From NCBI RefSeq assembly GCF_019976975.1, contig NZ_AP024630.1, forward strand, positions 5,022,001 through 5,086,000: a stretch of 64,000 nt of DNA, in the 5' to 3' direction. Origin of the DNA: Arthrobacter sp. NtRootA1. Lineage in GTDB: Bacteria > Actinomycetota > Actinomycetes > Actinomycetales > Micrococcaceae. Positions 25,502 through 33,945 of this stretch are shown one piece after another. Position 1 is the stretch's first letter. Each line of letters opens with the position of its first letter. Under the pieces are notes generated by a model. The model searched no databases and was not told where the DNA came from. It worked only from the letters and a program-made list of their open reading frames with translations. A program made the position numbers and the translations under genes.

Positions 25502-25723
25502 TCAAGATTCCGTTTTTTGGTCGTCCGGATCGGCGGCTTCAGCCTTGTGCTTGGCTTCCTCCAGATGTTGATCGAGCTTGCGCTCGGCCTCCCGCCGACG
25601 CTGGCCGATAGTCCTCATCTGCTGTGTGGTCGGAGATCCAGCGTCGGTATCCTGCCACAGATCGCGTTCCTCTGGCCCTGCGCCCGAGGGCGCGCCAGGG
25701 CCCTTCTTCTCTTCTTCGCCCAT
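25502..25723 (-). CDS. small charged hypothetical protein with coiled coil
   Basis: The ATG at 25723 gives 73 residues beginning MGEEEKKGPGAPSGAGPEER, followed by a coiled-coil-like part (RTIGQRRREAERKLDQHLEE) and an acidic end. The reading frame stays open further upstream (a stretch reading QWDDFL looks coding-like), so the true start is uncertain. It is convergent with the GH15 gene. No family recognised. Confidence 0.5.
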   Translation of the reverse strand: MGEEEKKGPGAPSGAGPEERDLWQDTDAGSPTTQQMRTIGQRRREAERKLDQHLEEAKHKAEAADPDDQKTES

Positions 25724-25798
25724 AAGGAAATCGTCCCATTGCCGGGGCTTCTGCGGTAGGACCCGCTGCCTGGAGAAGGGACGGCTGGCTGGATAAAG

Positions 25799-25831
25799 GC
25801 CCGACGGCGGCCTCCCGCCGTCGGGCGTTTT
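25799..25831. terminator. terminator hairpin, repeat copy 5
   Basis: A perfect 12-bp stem (GCCCGACGGCGG / CCGCCGTCGGGC) with four-base loop is followed by GTTTT on the plus strand. The only gene ending nearby is the minus-strand PRC/DUF2382 gene (25865), whose transcript would read CTTTA after the stem. Confidence 0.75.
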
Positions 25832-25864
25832 CACCCCTCAGTAGTGCGGCAGCTGCGGCACGCT

Positions 25865-26695
25865 TCAGCGGCGGGTATCGCGCGTGCCTTCAGTTTCAAT
25901 ATTCTCCTTGCGGACTTCCTCATTGACGGGGACATCATCGGTGACGGTGTCCTTTTCCAAGCGCACGCGCTCTACTGGGACGGTTTCCTTATCCACTACC
26001 GGCCGCTCTTCGTGAAGTGTGACCTCATGCTCGCTTTCTGTGAGGTCAGGACCGGACATGGCGTCTCCCTTATTGGCGTCCGTGATGGGCTCACGCTCAA
26101 GCCGGACTTCCTCACGCTGGACCGGCACGGTGGTAGTCACGTTTTCGGTGGTGATGTACTTGCGAAGACGCGCCCGTCCGGCCGCTGTCCTTTCCGTCCC
26201 GACGTTGAGCCGCTCTTCAGAACGGGTCATGGCGTCATCGCCTGCGCGTGCAGTTCCGGTCGTGTCAACGTCCATGCCGCCGACGGCGTCTACCCCGGCT
26301 CTTGTGCCCATTCCAGCACTTGTCTCCGTTCCAGCGCTCCGGTTCACGTAGTCACGCTGGCCCTCGAAACCACCCCGGTCCTGGATGCTGTAGTGGTTGT
26401 AAAGCCGCTCTTCTTCACCCGGGTCGAGGTGGCCATCTTCAGCCACGCGGGGCGCGTCCTTGATGTGGTCCTTGCTGTAGGGAACAACGACGTCGTCGCC
26501 CTCCACGTTGGCTCCCTCCAAGGGAATGAACGACTCAGAAGTACCGAAAAGACCGGTTTTAACTGTTACCCATGTTGGCTCCCCTGTGTCGTCATCGGTG
26601 TAGAACGTGCCGATTGACCCAACCTTGTCACCCTCCGTGGTCCGAACGTTTCCGTTGAGGCCCATCAGACGGTCAATGTTCTCCCTGGCGAGCAT
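25865..26695 (-). CDS. PRC-barrel and DUF2382 (YsnF/AvaK) stress protein
   Basis: Residues 1-85 form a PRC-barrel (NIDRLMGLNGNVRTTEGDKV, TWVTVKTGLFGTSESFIPLE). Residues about 160-265 are a DUF2382 domain of alternating charged strands (RLRKYITTENVTTTVPVQRE, REEVRLEREPITD, PVVDKETVPVERVRLEKDTV). Such proteins accumulate under desiccation and osmotic stress in actinobacteria and cyanobacteria, with unknown mechanism. A TAAGCATGCTTA palindrome lies 124 bases upstream. Confidence 0.87.
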   Translation of the reverse strand: MLARENIDRLMGLNGNVRTTEGDKVGSIGTFYTDDDTGEPTWVTVKTGLFGTSESFIPLEGANVEGDDVVVPYSKDHIKDAPRVAEDGHLDPGEEERLYNHYSIQDRGGFEGQRDYVNRSAGTETSAGMGTRAGVDAVGGMDVDTTGTARAGDDAMTRSEERLNVGTERTAAGRARLRKYITTENVTTTVPVQREEVRLEREPITDANKGDAMSGPDLTESEHEVTLHEERPVVDKETVPVERVRLEKDTVTDDVPVNEEVRKENIETEGTRDTRR

Positions 26696-26818
26696 GATGT
26701 CTCCTTGGAATGTGATTCTGTTGCATTTGGAGCCCGGCGGCCTGCATCACCGGGCATAGATTCCGGAATCAGGACGGGGAATGGATTCAACCCGCTGACT
26801 TCGCGGAACAGCAATACA

Positions 26819-26830
26819 TAAGCATGCTTA
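26819..26830 (-). promoter_or_regulatory. TAAGCATGCTTA palindrome
   Basis: A perfect 12-bp palindrome lies in an AT-rich island upstream of the PRC/DUF2382 gene. A related GTAAGCATACTT lies before the DUF6458 gene at 22349-22360. It may be a shared stress-regulator site. The rest of 26696-26953 shows no gene. Confidence 0.4.
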
Positions 26831-26953
26831 CTATTTCTTGGCAAGACCCAACGGAAGATTCGAAGCCCTTGTCATCCAGAGCCGGCGGCGTCTAGGCTCA
26901 AGCCTGAGAAATCGTACTTGTGCCCAAGGTATCCACTCTCCACTTGTCACAGG

Positions 26954-27388
26954 ATGATCATGCCTGCGCAGTCAGCCCACCCTCCTTTTCCTCGTTCCCC
27001 CTTGCCGGCCGAGCCCTTCTGCGATCATTGCGGGACGGATGAGCACCTCCTCATCGAAACCATCGAAACCATCAGGCAAGCCCCCGGATCTGCCGCAGGA
27101 TTGATCCATGTGGAGTACCGTTGCCAAGCTTGCGGATTCTCGCGGTCCCACGCCGCGGAAGTGGCCGACGTCGCCGATGTCCTGACCCGCTCCGATGATC
27201 CGAACGGCGTCCTGCAGTTCGGACGCCATCATCTGCATTGCGGGGTTCCCATGCACACGGGGCCCGGGAAACTCCACCTGATTTCCTCCGGAGCCACAGG
27301 CCGGGCCGATCCCGAGCTTGAGACCTACTTGAACACCCGGGTGCTGCACTGCGATGAGTGTGGGTTCCAGATGGAGATACCGGACTAA
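26954..27388 (+). CDS. zinc-ribbon hypothetical protein
   Basis: Starts at 26954 or 26960 are both possible after CACAGG. The protein has four Cys/His clusters: CDHCGTDEH, CQACGFSRSH, HLHCGVPMH and CDECGF. This suggests one or two zinc ribbons. The family is unknown; a nucleic-acid or protein-binding role is a guess. Confidence 0.65.
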   Translation: MIMPAQSAHPPFPRSPLPAEPFCDHCGTDEHLLIETIETIRQAPGSAAGLIHVEYRCQACGFSRSHAAEVADVADVLTRSDDPNGVLQFGRHHLHCGVPMHTGPGKLHLISSGATGRADPELETYLNTRVLHCDECGFQMEIPD

Positions 27389-27411
27389 CGCACATTCAGT
27401 GCCGCCGAAAA

Positions 27412-27450
27412 GAGTCCCTCGGAGAACCCCCATCAACCGGGACTCCCTCA
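27412..27450 (+). promoter_or_regulatory. GGGA-N-TCCC boxes before the MFS gene
   Basis: GAGTCCCTC at 27412-27420 and the palindrome GGGACTCCC at 27439-27447 lie before the exporter at 27479. The same core forms the long palindrome at 29583-29609 before the XRE regulator, suggesting shared control. Confidence 0.5.
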
Positions 27451-27478
27451 GGCTGAATGCCCGTGATGGTCTGGGACT

Positions 27479-28699
27479 ATGACCACTGATACTTGGCGGG
27501 CACCAACAAACCGTCGTCTGCCGCTTGTCACCTACGTGCTCGCCGCGGGCGTGTTCCTCATGGGCACCACAGAATTCGTGGTGGCCGGGATCCTTCCAGA
27601 GATCGCCCGGGACCTGGGTATCACTGTAGGAAATGCCGGATTGATGATTACCGTCTTCGCTGTTGGCATGATCGTTGGAACGCCCACCATGTCCATCCTC
27701 ACCCTCAAGATGCAGCGACGCGTCACGCTCAGCCTCGCATTGGTGGTTTTCGCTGTTGGACACGTCATCGTTGCCCTTACCACCGACTTCGCAGTGATTC
27801 TTGGTGCCCGGTTCCTTACGGCTCTGGCCACCGGAGCCTTCTGGGCCGTCGCCGCCGTCGTGGGGGCGAAGGCGGCTGGTGCCGCTTCCGCCTCACGAGC
27901 GTTGGGGGTGGTCCTGGGCGGCGGCATGCTCGCCAACGTGATCGGTGTCCCGCTGGGAGCGTTTGCCGGCCAGTCGATCGGCTGGAGGGGTCCTTTCTGG
28001 ATCCTCAGTGTCCTGGCGATCGGGGCGGCGTTGGCTGTTTACCGTTTGGTCGGCGTCGAACCTTCCTCTGGCATCATCCCCTCAGTTCGGGCCGAGATCG
28101 CGAGCATGCGTGACGCCAGGGTTTGGCTTGTGCTTGCAGGCTGCGCAGTCGTGTGTGGATCATCCCTTGCGGCCTACAGCTTCGTCTCTCCGCTCCTGAC
28201 ACAGAACACGGGCATAGGGGCAGCAGCAGTTCCGCTGGTTCTCGTGGGCTACGGCGTCGGAGCGTTCATCGGTTCCAACCTCGGCGGCCATTTTGGCGCG
28301 CACCGCCCCTTCACGGCGCTGTTCGTCTCGGCGGCAATGACGTTTCTTGTGCTCGGGGCTCTCTGCCTGCTCTCACGCAACGCCGCGCTGACGGTGATCC
28401 TCATCTTCTTGCTGGGCCTGTTCGGCATGGCAACCAACCCCATCCTCATAGGCAAGGCAGTCGGTTATGCCCACCATGCACCCACGCTTGCCTCGGCCCT
28501 CAGCACGTCCTCGTTCAACCTCGGCACAGCAGTAGGCTCGTGGATCGCAGGTTTCGCAATCGAGTCCGCGCTCGGTGCCACCGGCCCCGTGCTGGTGGGT
28601 ACCTGCATAGCGGCACTGTATTTTCTCCCGCTCACCGTCCTGTTGCGGAAAGAACGGTCACCTCAGCCGTCCGAAGCAGCCCTCTCAGGCTCGGCCTGA
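27479..28699 (+). CDS. MFS exporter (Cmx/CmlA-like DHA1 family)
   Basis: The 406-residue protein has twelve spans and the DHA1 features MGTTEFVVAGILPEIARDLG and ALATGAFWAVAAVVGAKAAG. The end of TM5 has the drug-exporter-like GGGMLANVIGVPLGAFAGQ. The closest known type is the actinobacterial chloramphenicol exporter Cmx/Cml and AraJ-like proteins, but the substrate cannot be assigned. It overlaps the end of the convergent XRE regulator by 37 bases. Confidence 0.85.
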   Translation: MTTDTWRAPTNRRLPLVTYVLAAGVFLMGTTEFVVAGILPEIARDLGITVGNAGLMITVFAVGMIVGTPTMSILTLKMQRRVTLSLALVVFAVGHVIVALTTDFAVILGARFLTALATGAFWAVAAVVGAKAAGAASASRALGVVLGGGMLANVIGVPLGAFAGQSIGWRGPFWILSVLAIGAALAVYRLVGVEPSSGIIPSVRAEIASMRDARVWLVLAGCAVVCGSSLAAYSFVSPLLTQNTGIGAAAVPLVLVGYGVGAFIGSNLGGHFGAHRPFTALFVSAAMTFLVLGALCLLSRNAALTVILIFLLGLFGMATNPILIGKAVGYAHHAPTLASALSTSSFNLGTAVGSWIAGFAIESALGATGPVLVGTCIAALYFLPLTVLLRKERSPQPSEAALSGSA

Positions 28700-29559
28700 G
28701 CTGCAGTGCCATACTCGCTGGCAGCCCACGATGCCAGGAGCTGCAGGCGCTCCGCCGACGGCGACCCGGGCTCCGCACTGTAGATCGTGAGGGTCAGGCC
28801 GGGCTCAGCGGCCATTTCCAGCCCCTCATAAGCGAGGGTCAACTCACCCACAACGGGATGATTGAACGTCTTGAAACCCGTCCCGTGGTGGCGCACGTTG
28901 TGCGCACCCCAGCGTTTCCGGAATTCATCGCTGCGGGTACCCAGCTCACCGATGAGGTCGTGCAGTTCCTTGTTGTGCGGGTCGCGACCGGCTTCAGTCC
29001 GCAGGATGGATACAGTCACCTCTGCGAAGGCATCCCAGTCCGGATAGAAATCGTGGGCACGTTCATCCAAGAACGTGAAGCGTGCGATGTTCGGCGGCTG
29101 GCCTGGCATGTCATAGCAATCTTTGTAGAACGCCCGGGCCAGGGGATTAACCGCCAGCAGATCCATCCTGCCGTTGCGAACGAACGCCGGACCAGCGGTG
29201 ACAGCATCCAGCGCCCATTGCAGGCTCTGATGCGGAACGTAGGACTTGGAGTTGCGCCGCCGGGGCGGCCGGGCCACCGGACTGGCCGCGTGGGCGAGGT
29301 CGAATAAGTGGGCCCGCTCGGCGTCGTCCAAGCACAACGCCCGGGCGAGGCTCTCGAGAACCTGCGGCGACGCTCCACTGATCGCGCCACGCTCAAGGCG
29401 CGTGTAATACTCCACGCTCAACCCGGCAAGAGTGGCCACTTCACTACGCCGCAACCCCTTAACCCGCCGATTGGTCCCAGTGGGAAGTCCCACCCGCTCC
29501 GGGGCAACGTGGGCACGCCGTGAAATCAGGAATTCGCGGACCTCCGCTCGATTATCCAT
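28663..29559 (-). CDS. XRE-family regulator with MmyB-type ligand-binding domain
   Basis: The ATG at 29559 is preferred, with a GTG at 29568 as alternative. The N-terminal XRE helix-turn-helix has RRSEVATLAGLSVEYYTRLE. The C-terminal MmyB-like domain (QSLQWALDAVTAGPAFVRNG, YPDWDAFAEVTVSILRTEAG, PVVGELTLAYEGLEM) is thought to bind a fatty-acid-like ligand. Members usually repress a neighbouring oxidoreductase or exporter. The convergent MFS gene shares its GGGA-N-TCCC box. Confidence 0.87.
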   Translation of the reverse strand: MDNRAEVREFLISRRAHVAPERVGLPTGTNRRVKGLRRSEVATLAGLSVEYYTRLERGAISGASPQVLESLARALCLDDAERAHLFDLAHAASPVARPPRRRNSKSYVPHQSLQWALDAVTAGPAFVRNGRMDLLAVNPLARAFYKDCYDMPGQPPNIARFTFLDERAHDFYPDWDAFAEVTVSILRTEAGRDPHNKELHDLIGELGTRSDEFRKRWGAHNVRHHGTGFKTFNHPVVGELTLAYEGLEMAAEPGLTLTIYSAEPGSPSAERLQLLASWAASEYGTAAQAEPERAASDG

Positions 29560-29582
29560 AGCTTCCACGCTAGGCCAAGCGT

Positions 29583-29609
29583 GTATCAGGAGGGAGTCCC
29601 TCCCGATAC
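29583..29609 (-). promoter_or_regulatory. 27-bp palindrome before the XRE gene
   Basis: GTATC-A-GGAGGGA-G-TCCCTCC-C-GATAC is symmetric except for one pair. It lies 24 bases upstream of the start codon on the minus strand, where an autorepressor would bind. Confidence 0.65.
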
Positions 29610-29640
29610 CTGCTTCGCCTTAACGCACGACGCTTCGGTT

Positions 29641-29676
29641 AACGCACGACGGCGACCTCCCGCCGTCGCGCGTTTT
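29641..29676. repeat. terminator-family hairpin in a divergent gap (copy 6)
   Basis: AACGCACGACGGCG pairs with CGCCGTCGCGCGTT with one mismatch around loop ACCTCC and is followed by TTTTCC. It lies between divergent genes. The left arm start AACGCACGAC is also present at 29622-29631, a partial duplicate. Confidence 0.65.
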
Positions 29677-29759
29677 CCTCACCCAACAGCACGTCCAAGA
29701 ATGGCCGTGTCAGTGTGGAGCGTTATCGTTGGTCCCAAGACATCTGACGAGGAGAGCAA

Positions 29760-30224
29760 TTGCCGTACATCGTTGACTTCAAGAACGTTTCTACCGAGGG
29801 CCTGGAGTCTTCTCCGGTGGCCGAGACACTCGCAGGACTGCGGGCCAACGAGGCCCGTTATTACAAGAACAAATACGACCATACCTTCACCGTGCATCCT
29901 GCAAGCGAGGTCCCTGAAGTAGTGGATCGGGTGAGCCGAATCCTGAAGGAAGAGCGCGACATCGTCATCGATTCCCGCCCCCTTGAGGCGACGGCCTTCG
30001 AAGTGGACGGTCTGCGGATGGACTACGTGTTCTACGAGTCGGGGCTTTCCATCAACGTCATGTACAGCATCGAGGACGGCGGGAAGCGGGCGGTCGGGTT
30101 CAAGCTCGCTGAGGGCATGGACGTTCCGGAAGAACTGGAATCGCGCTTCAAGTTCGCCCGTCAGAAGTCCAAGCTGGCAGGGGTAATCCGGGGGTCGTAC
30201 TTCGTGATCAAGGGTCAGTACTGA
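29760..30224 (+). CDS. hypothetical protein with TTG start
   Basis: The TTG at 29760 is supported by GAGGAGAG seven bases upstream. The 154-residue protein (PYIVDFKNVSTEGLESSPVA) is predicted soluble, mixed alpha/beta, with no membrane segment. The C-terminal part ends in VIRGSYFVIKGQY. No family was recognised. It is transcribed alone, 124 bases before a coiled-coil gene. Confidence 0.7.
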   Translation: MPYIVDFKNVSTEGLESSPVAETLAGLRANEARYYKNKYDHTFTVHPASEVPEVVDRVSRILKEERDIVIDSRPLEATAFEVDGLRMDYVFYESGLSINVMYSIEDGGKRAVGFKLAEGMDVPEELESRFKFARQKSKLAGVIRGSYFVIKGQY

Positions 30225-30348
30225 GCGCGTCGGATCACCAGGAGCCCTATCCCAACGGGCGGGGACCCTCTATTCTCTTGCCATGGGCGTTTGGGGAGCG
30301 TTGTGCCGCACCAAGCCTGGTTGCAACAGCATCGGGCGCAGGTGACGC

Positions 30349-30909
30349 ATGGATCCCCACAACAAGGTTCCTTCACCTGACAATTACGCCGCATTCCTCG
30401 CAAGGCTGGACGCGGCAACCGCAAGCCTGAGCACCCGGGCGAGGGCCCTTGACAAGGCGCTGCCGGCGATCTCGCTGCTCTTGGGACGGTATCAACGGGC
30501 CCTTCGGGGCTGGGAACGGCGACTGGTCCGCATCAATGAGGAGCTAGCCCGGCACTCGGGCGAGCCGCAGACGTTGGCGGCCCTCGGTGAGCTCCAACGA
30601 ACTGCCGTTCAGATGGGGTCAATGCACAGTGCACAGGTCCTGCGGCTCACGGAGAAACTGTCACTCATGCAAGGACGACGCGACGCCATCAGCCGTTCGC
30701 TCCTGGAGCTTGAGGCCAGCAGAGCCAAGCTGGATGCGTCCCGGAGGTTGTCAAAGGATCGCGAAAACCTCAGCAGGGCCCTCTACGAACTTGCCGGTAC
30801 CGGCGGTGGCGTCGCGAAGATCCCCGATCTGGGATTGCGGAACGATCTTAAGGAAGCACGCGAGGCAGTAATTCTGGCCGAAGCACTCCTCGAAGTGAAG
30901 GGATCCTGA
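30349..30909 (+). CDS. coiled-coil hypothetical protein
   Basis: The 186-residue protein is mostly helical and rich in Ala, Leu, Arg and Glu, with heptad-like stretches such as RLTEKLSLMQGRRDAISRSL and SLLELEASRAKLDASRRL. It has no signal peptide or membrane span. AGGTGA lies upstream of the ATG. It ends two bases before the membrane-protein gene at 30912, so the two form an operon. No known family recognised. Confidence 0.72.
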   Translation: MDPHNKVPSPDNYAAFLARLDAATASLSTRARALDKALPAISLLLGRYQRALRGWERRLVRINEELARHSGEPQTLAALGELQRTAVQMGSMHSAQVLRLTEKLSLMQGRRDAISRSLLELEASRAKLDASRRLSKDRENLSRALYELAGTGGGVAKIPDLGLRNDLKEAREAVILAEALLEVKGS

Positions 30910-30911
30910 CC

Positions 30912-31418
30912 ATGGAGAACGCGTCGGACGCTGTTGAAATCGTGCGCTGGCTCAGGAAACCCGGCGACAAACCCATCATCAAATTCGTCACTTTCGGCAT
31001 CCTTGCTGTGGTCCTGTGGCTGATCCTGATGATCTTCATGCCTGCCCTGAGAAGCGTGGGCCCAGCAGCGATATTCACCGCCGGGTTCGCAGCGATCCTT
31101 ACCATTCCAACGGTCGCCGCCCAGAGGAACCTGCTGCGCGGCTTGGCAAAACGGATCAACGACACCCTCACGGAGCTAACGGGCAGCTCCGACGACAAAA
31201 TCACCACAAAGCAGCTGCGGAAATTGATCAAGAGCGGTGAGCAGCTTCCACTGCTCATCAACGGGATTCCCGGCTTGCGGCTGCACGTGAAAAGGGTCGC
31301 AAGTGCCAAGGAAGACGGCTCCGAGAAACTCCTCGCTGTTATCACCGTTGCTCCGGTCAGCAGTGGAACTGCCAGCTTTGACCGCCTGCTTGAGGCGGCG
31401 TTGTACGGAGGTCGGTAG
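30912..31418 (+). CDS. hypothetical membrane protein, two spans
   Basis: The 168-residue protein has a short cytosolic start, two membrane helices (FVTFGILAVVLWLILMIFM; VGPAAIFTAGFAAILTIPTV) and a soluble C-terminal part with strands (LRLHVKRVASAKEDGSEKLL, AVITVAPVSSG). It follows the coiled-coil gene by two bases. No family recognised; the pair may form a membrane-anchored complex (inference). Confidence 0.72.
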   Translation: MENASDAVEIVRWLRKPGDKPIIKFVTFGILAVVLWLILMIFMPALRSVGPAAIFTAGFAAILTIPTVAAQRNLLRGLAKRINDTLTELTGSSDDKITTKQLRKLIKSGEQLPLLINGIPGLRLHVKRVASAKEDGSEKLLAVITVAPVSSGTASFDRLLEAALYGGR

Positions 31419-31593
31419 GGCGGGCCGTGCAGTCCTTCGCTCTCTCGGCCCGAGGACCGGACCAATCCACGGGCCATAAATCTCTGATTCTGAACACATG
31501 GTTAATCTCTGGAAACGCTTGGGAAGCCTGTGGCACCTAGGGCCGCGGCACGGGCTTCCTAATAATGTCAGACCCTGGTGAGAGGGTTTATTC

Positions 31594-33732
31594 ATGGGAA
31601 GCATTGGGGAGATTCTGGCGCGGCGGGCAGCAGTGACTGGCGCCTCGCTGCGCCCCCGACGCGTTTCCCTCGGAAGCCACTCCGGTGCTGCCAGCGGGCA
31701 GGACGGCTGTGAAAGCCCGACGGCGGCAGTCACCGATTCGGAGAGCCTAAGGGCCATGGCGCTGCTTCGCGGCGTCAAACCACTGCCCGTTCCTGAGCCC
31801 GGCGAAGCGGACCGTGACGCTTTCCCCGGGCACGGCGTTTCCCACGGGCTTGAGGACGCGCGGGGACTTGATGGTTCTCTGGGACTTGAGGATGCGCGGG
31901 GAATTGAGGGTGCGCTGGCTGACAGCGTTGAGGCGTTGGAGAGCCTGCGTTCCTGCACCGTTGCTGGTGCCCTGTCGTTCGGGTTTGCGGAAGCCGCGGG
32001 GTTCGCCGGGCGGGTGGAGGAGATCTCCCGCACCGTGGAATACCTGCAGGTCATCGCGGCGCACGCCGTGGAACGGACCCGTACCCAAGCCCAGCAGGCA
32101 CGGCCCTCCACGGCGGGCACGGGATGGCAGACCGGCTGGACCGACCCCGCAACCACAGACCCCGCAACCACAGACCCCGGAACCACAGACTCCGGAACTA
32201 CAGACCCCGCCGTCCCGTCACCAGCACCAAACCCCGCCACCCCCACCGCCACGGCTGCAGGGTCTGCTGCTGCCGGTGGATCCGCTGCTGCTGCTGGATC
32301 CGCTACTGCTGCAGGTTTCGCCACCGCCACGGGTTTCGATGCTGTCGCTGGATCCGCTACTGCTGCTGCCGGGTCTGCTAGTGCTGGGTTCGGTGGTGTT
32401 GCTGCGGCGGACGCTGCCGCGGTGGCCGATGACGGGTACCGGGACGCCGCGCAATTCCTGCGCGCCCGCCTGCGGATCGGCATCAGCGAAGCCCGGCGCC
32501 GGCTCGCCCTGGCCTCCGAGGTCCTCCCCCGGACCGGAATCGCCGGCCAACACATCCCGGCCCGCCGCGAAATCCTGGCCCAAGCCCTCGAATCCACACA
32601 AATACCCACCCGGTCCGCGAGCATCATCAGCGCCGCCCTGGACAAAGCCCGGCTCCTCACCGACGAAGAAACCCTCACCCAGATGGAACACGCCCTCACC
32701 CGCACCGCCGCCGGCTCCGACCCCGACTTCGTCCTGAAAATGACCAAACGCTGGAACGACCTCATCGACCAAGACGGCCCGGAACCCAGCGAAGAAATCC
32801 TCCGCCAACTCCAAGGCACCTTCATCCGCAAACCCCGCCACGGACTGCACCACCTGGAAATCTTCGCCACCACCGAACAATACGAAACACTCACCACCGC
32901 CATGAACACCGCCACCAACCCCCGACTCACCCCCGCACACGCTAATGAGCCCGGAACCAGCAACACCACCGACGAAAACAACGCCACCGGCGAAAGCAAC
33001 GACAGCGTTAACGGGAACGGAGACGGCGGGAATGAACCAGCGGGTCCGGAGCTGGATCGGCGTTCCCGGGCCCAGAAACTCCTCGACGGCCTCGTCGGAG
33101 CCTGCGCCGTCGCGATGACCACCGGGAAACTGCCCTCCAACGGCGGACTCCGACCCCAACTCGCCGTCACCATCAACGAACGCGACCTCTTCGAACGACT
33201 CACACGCACGGCCCCCACCCGGACCACAGGCACAGGGACCGAACCTGGCCCGCGCCACTCCCGGCTCAGCTCCGGCGCCGCCACCTTTACCGGCCCGATG
33301 CACCCCAACACCATCCGCAAAATCGCCTGCGACGCCGACATCCTCCCCGTCCTGCTCGGAACCGACTCCCGCATCCTGGACATCGGCCGCACCACCCGGA
33401 TCTTCCCACCCCACATCCGCAAAGCCATCACCGCCCGCGACCAAGGCTGCGCCTTCCCCGACTGCACCATGCCCGCACCCTGGTGCGAAGCCCACCACAT
33501 CACCTACTGGTCACACGGCGGCACCACCTCCACCGACAACGGCACCCTGCTCTGCAGCCACCACCACCACCTCATCCACAAAGAAAACTGGACCATCACC
33601 ACCACCACCGGCGTGCCCTGGTTCACCCCACCCCCACACATCGACCCCAAACAAACACCACGACGCAACCACCACCACACACCCCTCAGAACACAAAAGA
33701 GCCCTCCGACCGTAAGAGTGCCCAGCGCATAA
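31594..33732 (+). CDS. DUF222-type HNH endonuclease
   Basis: The 712-residue protein has a DUF222-like helical region (QFLRARLRIGISEARRRLAL, LPRTGIAGQHIPARREIL) and a C-terminal HNH motif with CAFPDCTMPAPWCEAHH, TDNGTLLCSHHHHLIH. These actinobacterial proteins are multicopy and of unknown biological role; some are suspected to be mobile. Residues 180-275 are low complexity: a TDPAT repeat and Gly/Ala/Ser/Thr repeats. GAGAGGG lies before the ATG. Size is larger than typical (450-550 aa) because of these inserts. Confidence 0.88.
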   Translation: MGSIGEILARRAAVTGASLRPRRVSLGSHSGAASGQDGCESPTAAVTDSESLRAMALLRGVKPLPVPEPGEADRDAFPGHGVSHGLEDARGLDGSLGLEDARGIEGALADSVEALESLRSCTVAGALSFGFAEAAGFAGRVEEISRTVEYLQVIAAHAVERTRTQAQQARPSTAGTGWQTGWTDPATTDPATTDPGTTDSGTTDPAVPSPAPNPATPTATAAGSAAAGGSAAAAGSATAAGFATATGFDAVAGSATAAAGSASAGFGGVAAADAAAVADDGYRDAAQFLRARLRIGISEARRRLALASEVLPRTGIAGQHIPARREILAQALESTQIPTRSASIISAALDKARLLTDEETLTQMEHALTRTAAGSDPDFVLKMTKRWNDLIDQDGPEPSEEILRQLQGTFIRKPRHGLHHLEIFATTEQYETLTTAMNTATNPRLTPAHANEPGTSNTTDENNATGESNDSVNGNGDGGNEPAGPELDRRSRAQKLLDGLVGACAVAMTTGKLPSNGGLRPQLAVTINERDLFERLTRTAPTRTTGTGTEPGPRHSRLSSGAATFTGPMHPNTIRKIACDADILPVLLGTDSRILDIGRTTRIFPPHIRKAITARDQGCAFPDCTMPAPWCEAHHITYWSHGGTTSTDNGTLLCSHHHHLIHKENWTITTTTGVPWFTPPPHIDPKQTPRRNHHHTPLRTQKSPPTVRVPSA
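32143..32210 (+). repeat. 15-bp in-frame tandem repeat in the HNH gene
   Basis: About four and a half units related to GACCCCGCAACCACA encode TDPAT/TDPGT/TDSGT. It is followed at about 32254-32400 by a GCT/GCC-rich repeat encoding Gly-Ser-Ala-rich sequence. Such arrays can expand or contract by slippage. Confidence 0.8.
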
Positions 33733-33775
33733 GAGTGCCCTGCGGATAACGAGGGCCCAGCGCATATCGAGGTCC
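33713..33775 (+). repeat. short degenerate tandem repeat at the end of the HNH gene
   Basis: Units TAAGAGTGCCCAGCGCA (33713-33729), TAAGAGTGCCCTGCGGA (33730-33746), TAACGAGGGCCCAGCGCA (33747-33764) and a partial TATCGAGGTCC (33765-33775) follow one another. The first two units cover the stop codon of the HNH gene. Confidence 0.7.
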
Positions 33776-33945
33776 AACGTGCGCCCGCTTGAGGGCTTAC
33801 TGGCGTTGCTCTGGCTGCCTCGCCACAAGGCGACATCCCGCCGTCGAGCGCCCGTAACTCAAGCGCTCGTAAACCACGCCCCGCCCGGTGAGCTGAGCCG
33901 CGCCCCGAACTCAGCCGCCACTCGAGACGCAGCCGCGGCGAAGCC

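Noticed and set aside
32218..33498. Long minus-strand readings opposite the HNH gene rich in Gly and Ser
   Set aside because: They are shadows of the Ala/Gly repeat region and the HNH domain.
33826..33860. GGCGACATCCCGCCGTCG resembling the repeated terminator
   Set aside because: The stem is broken and there is no T-tract. At most a decayed copy.
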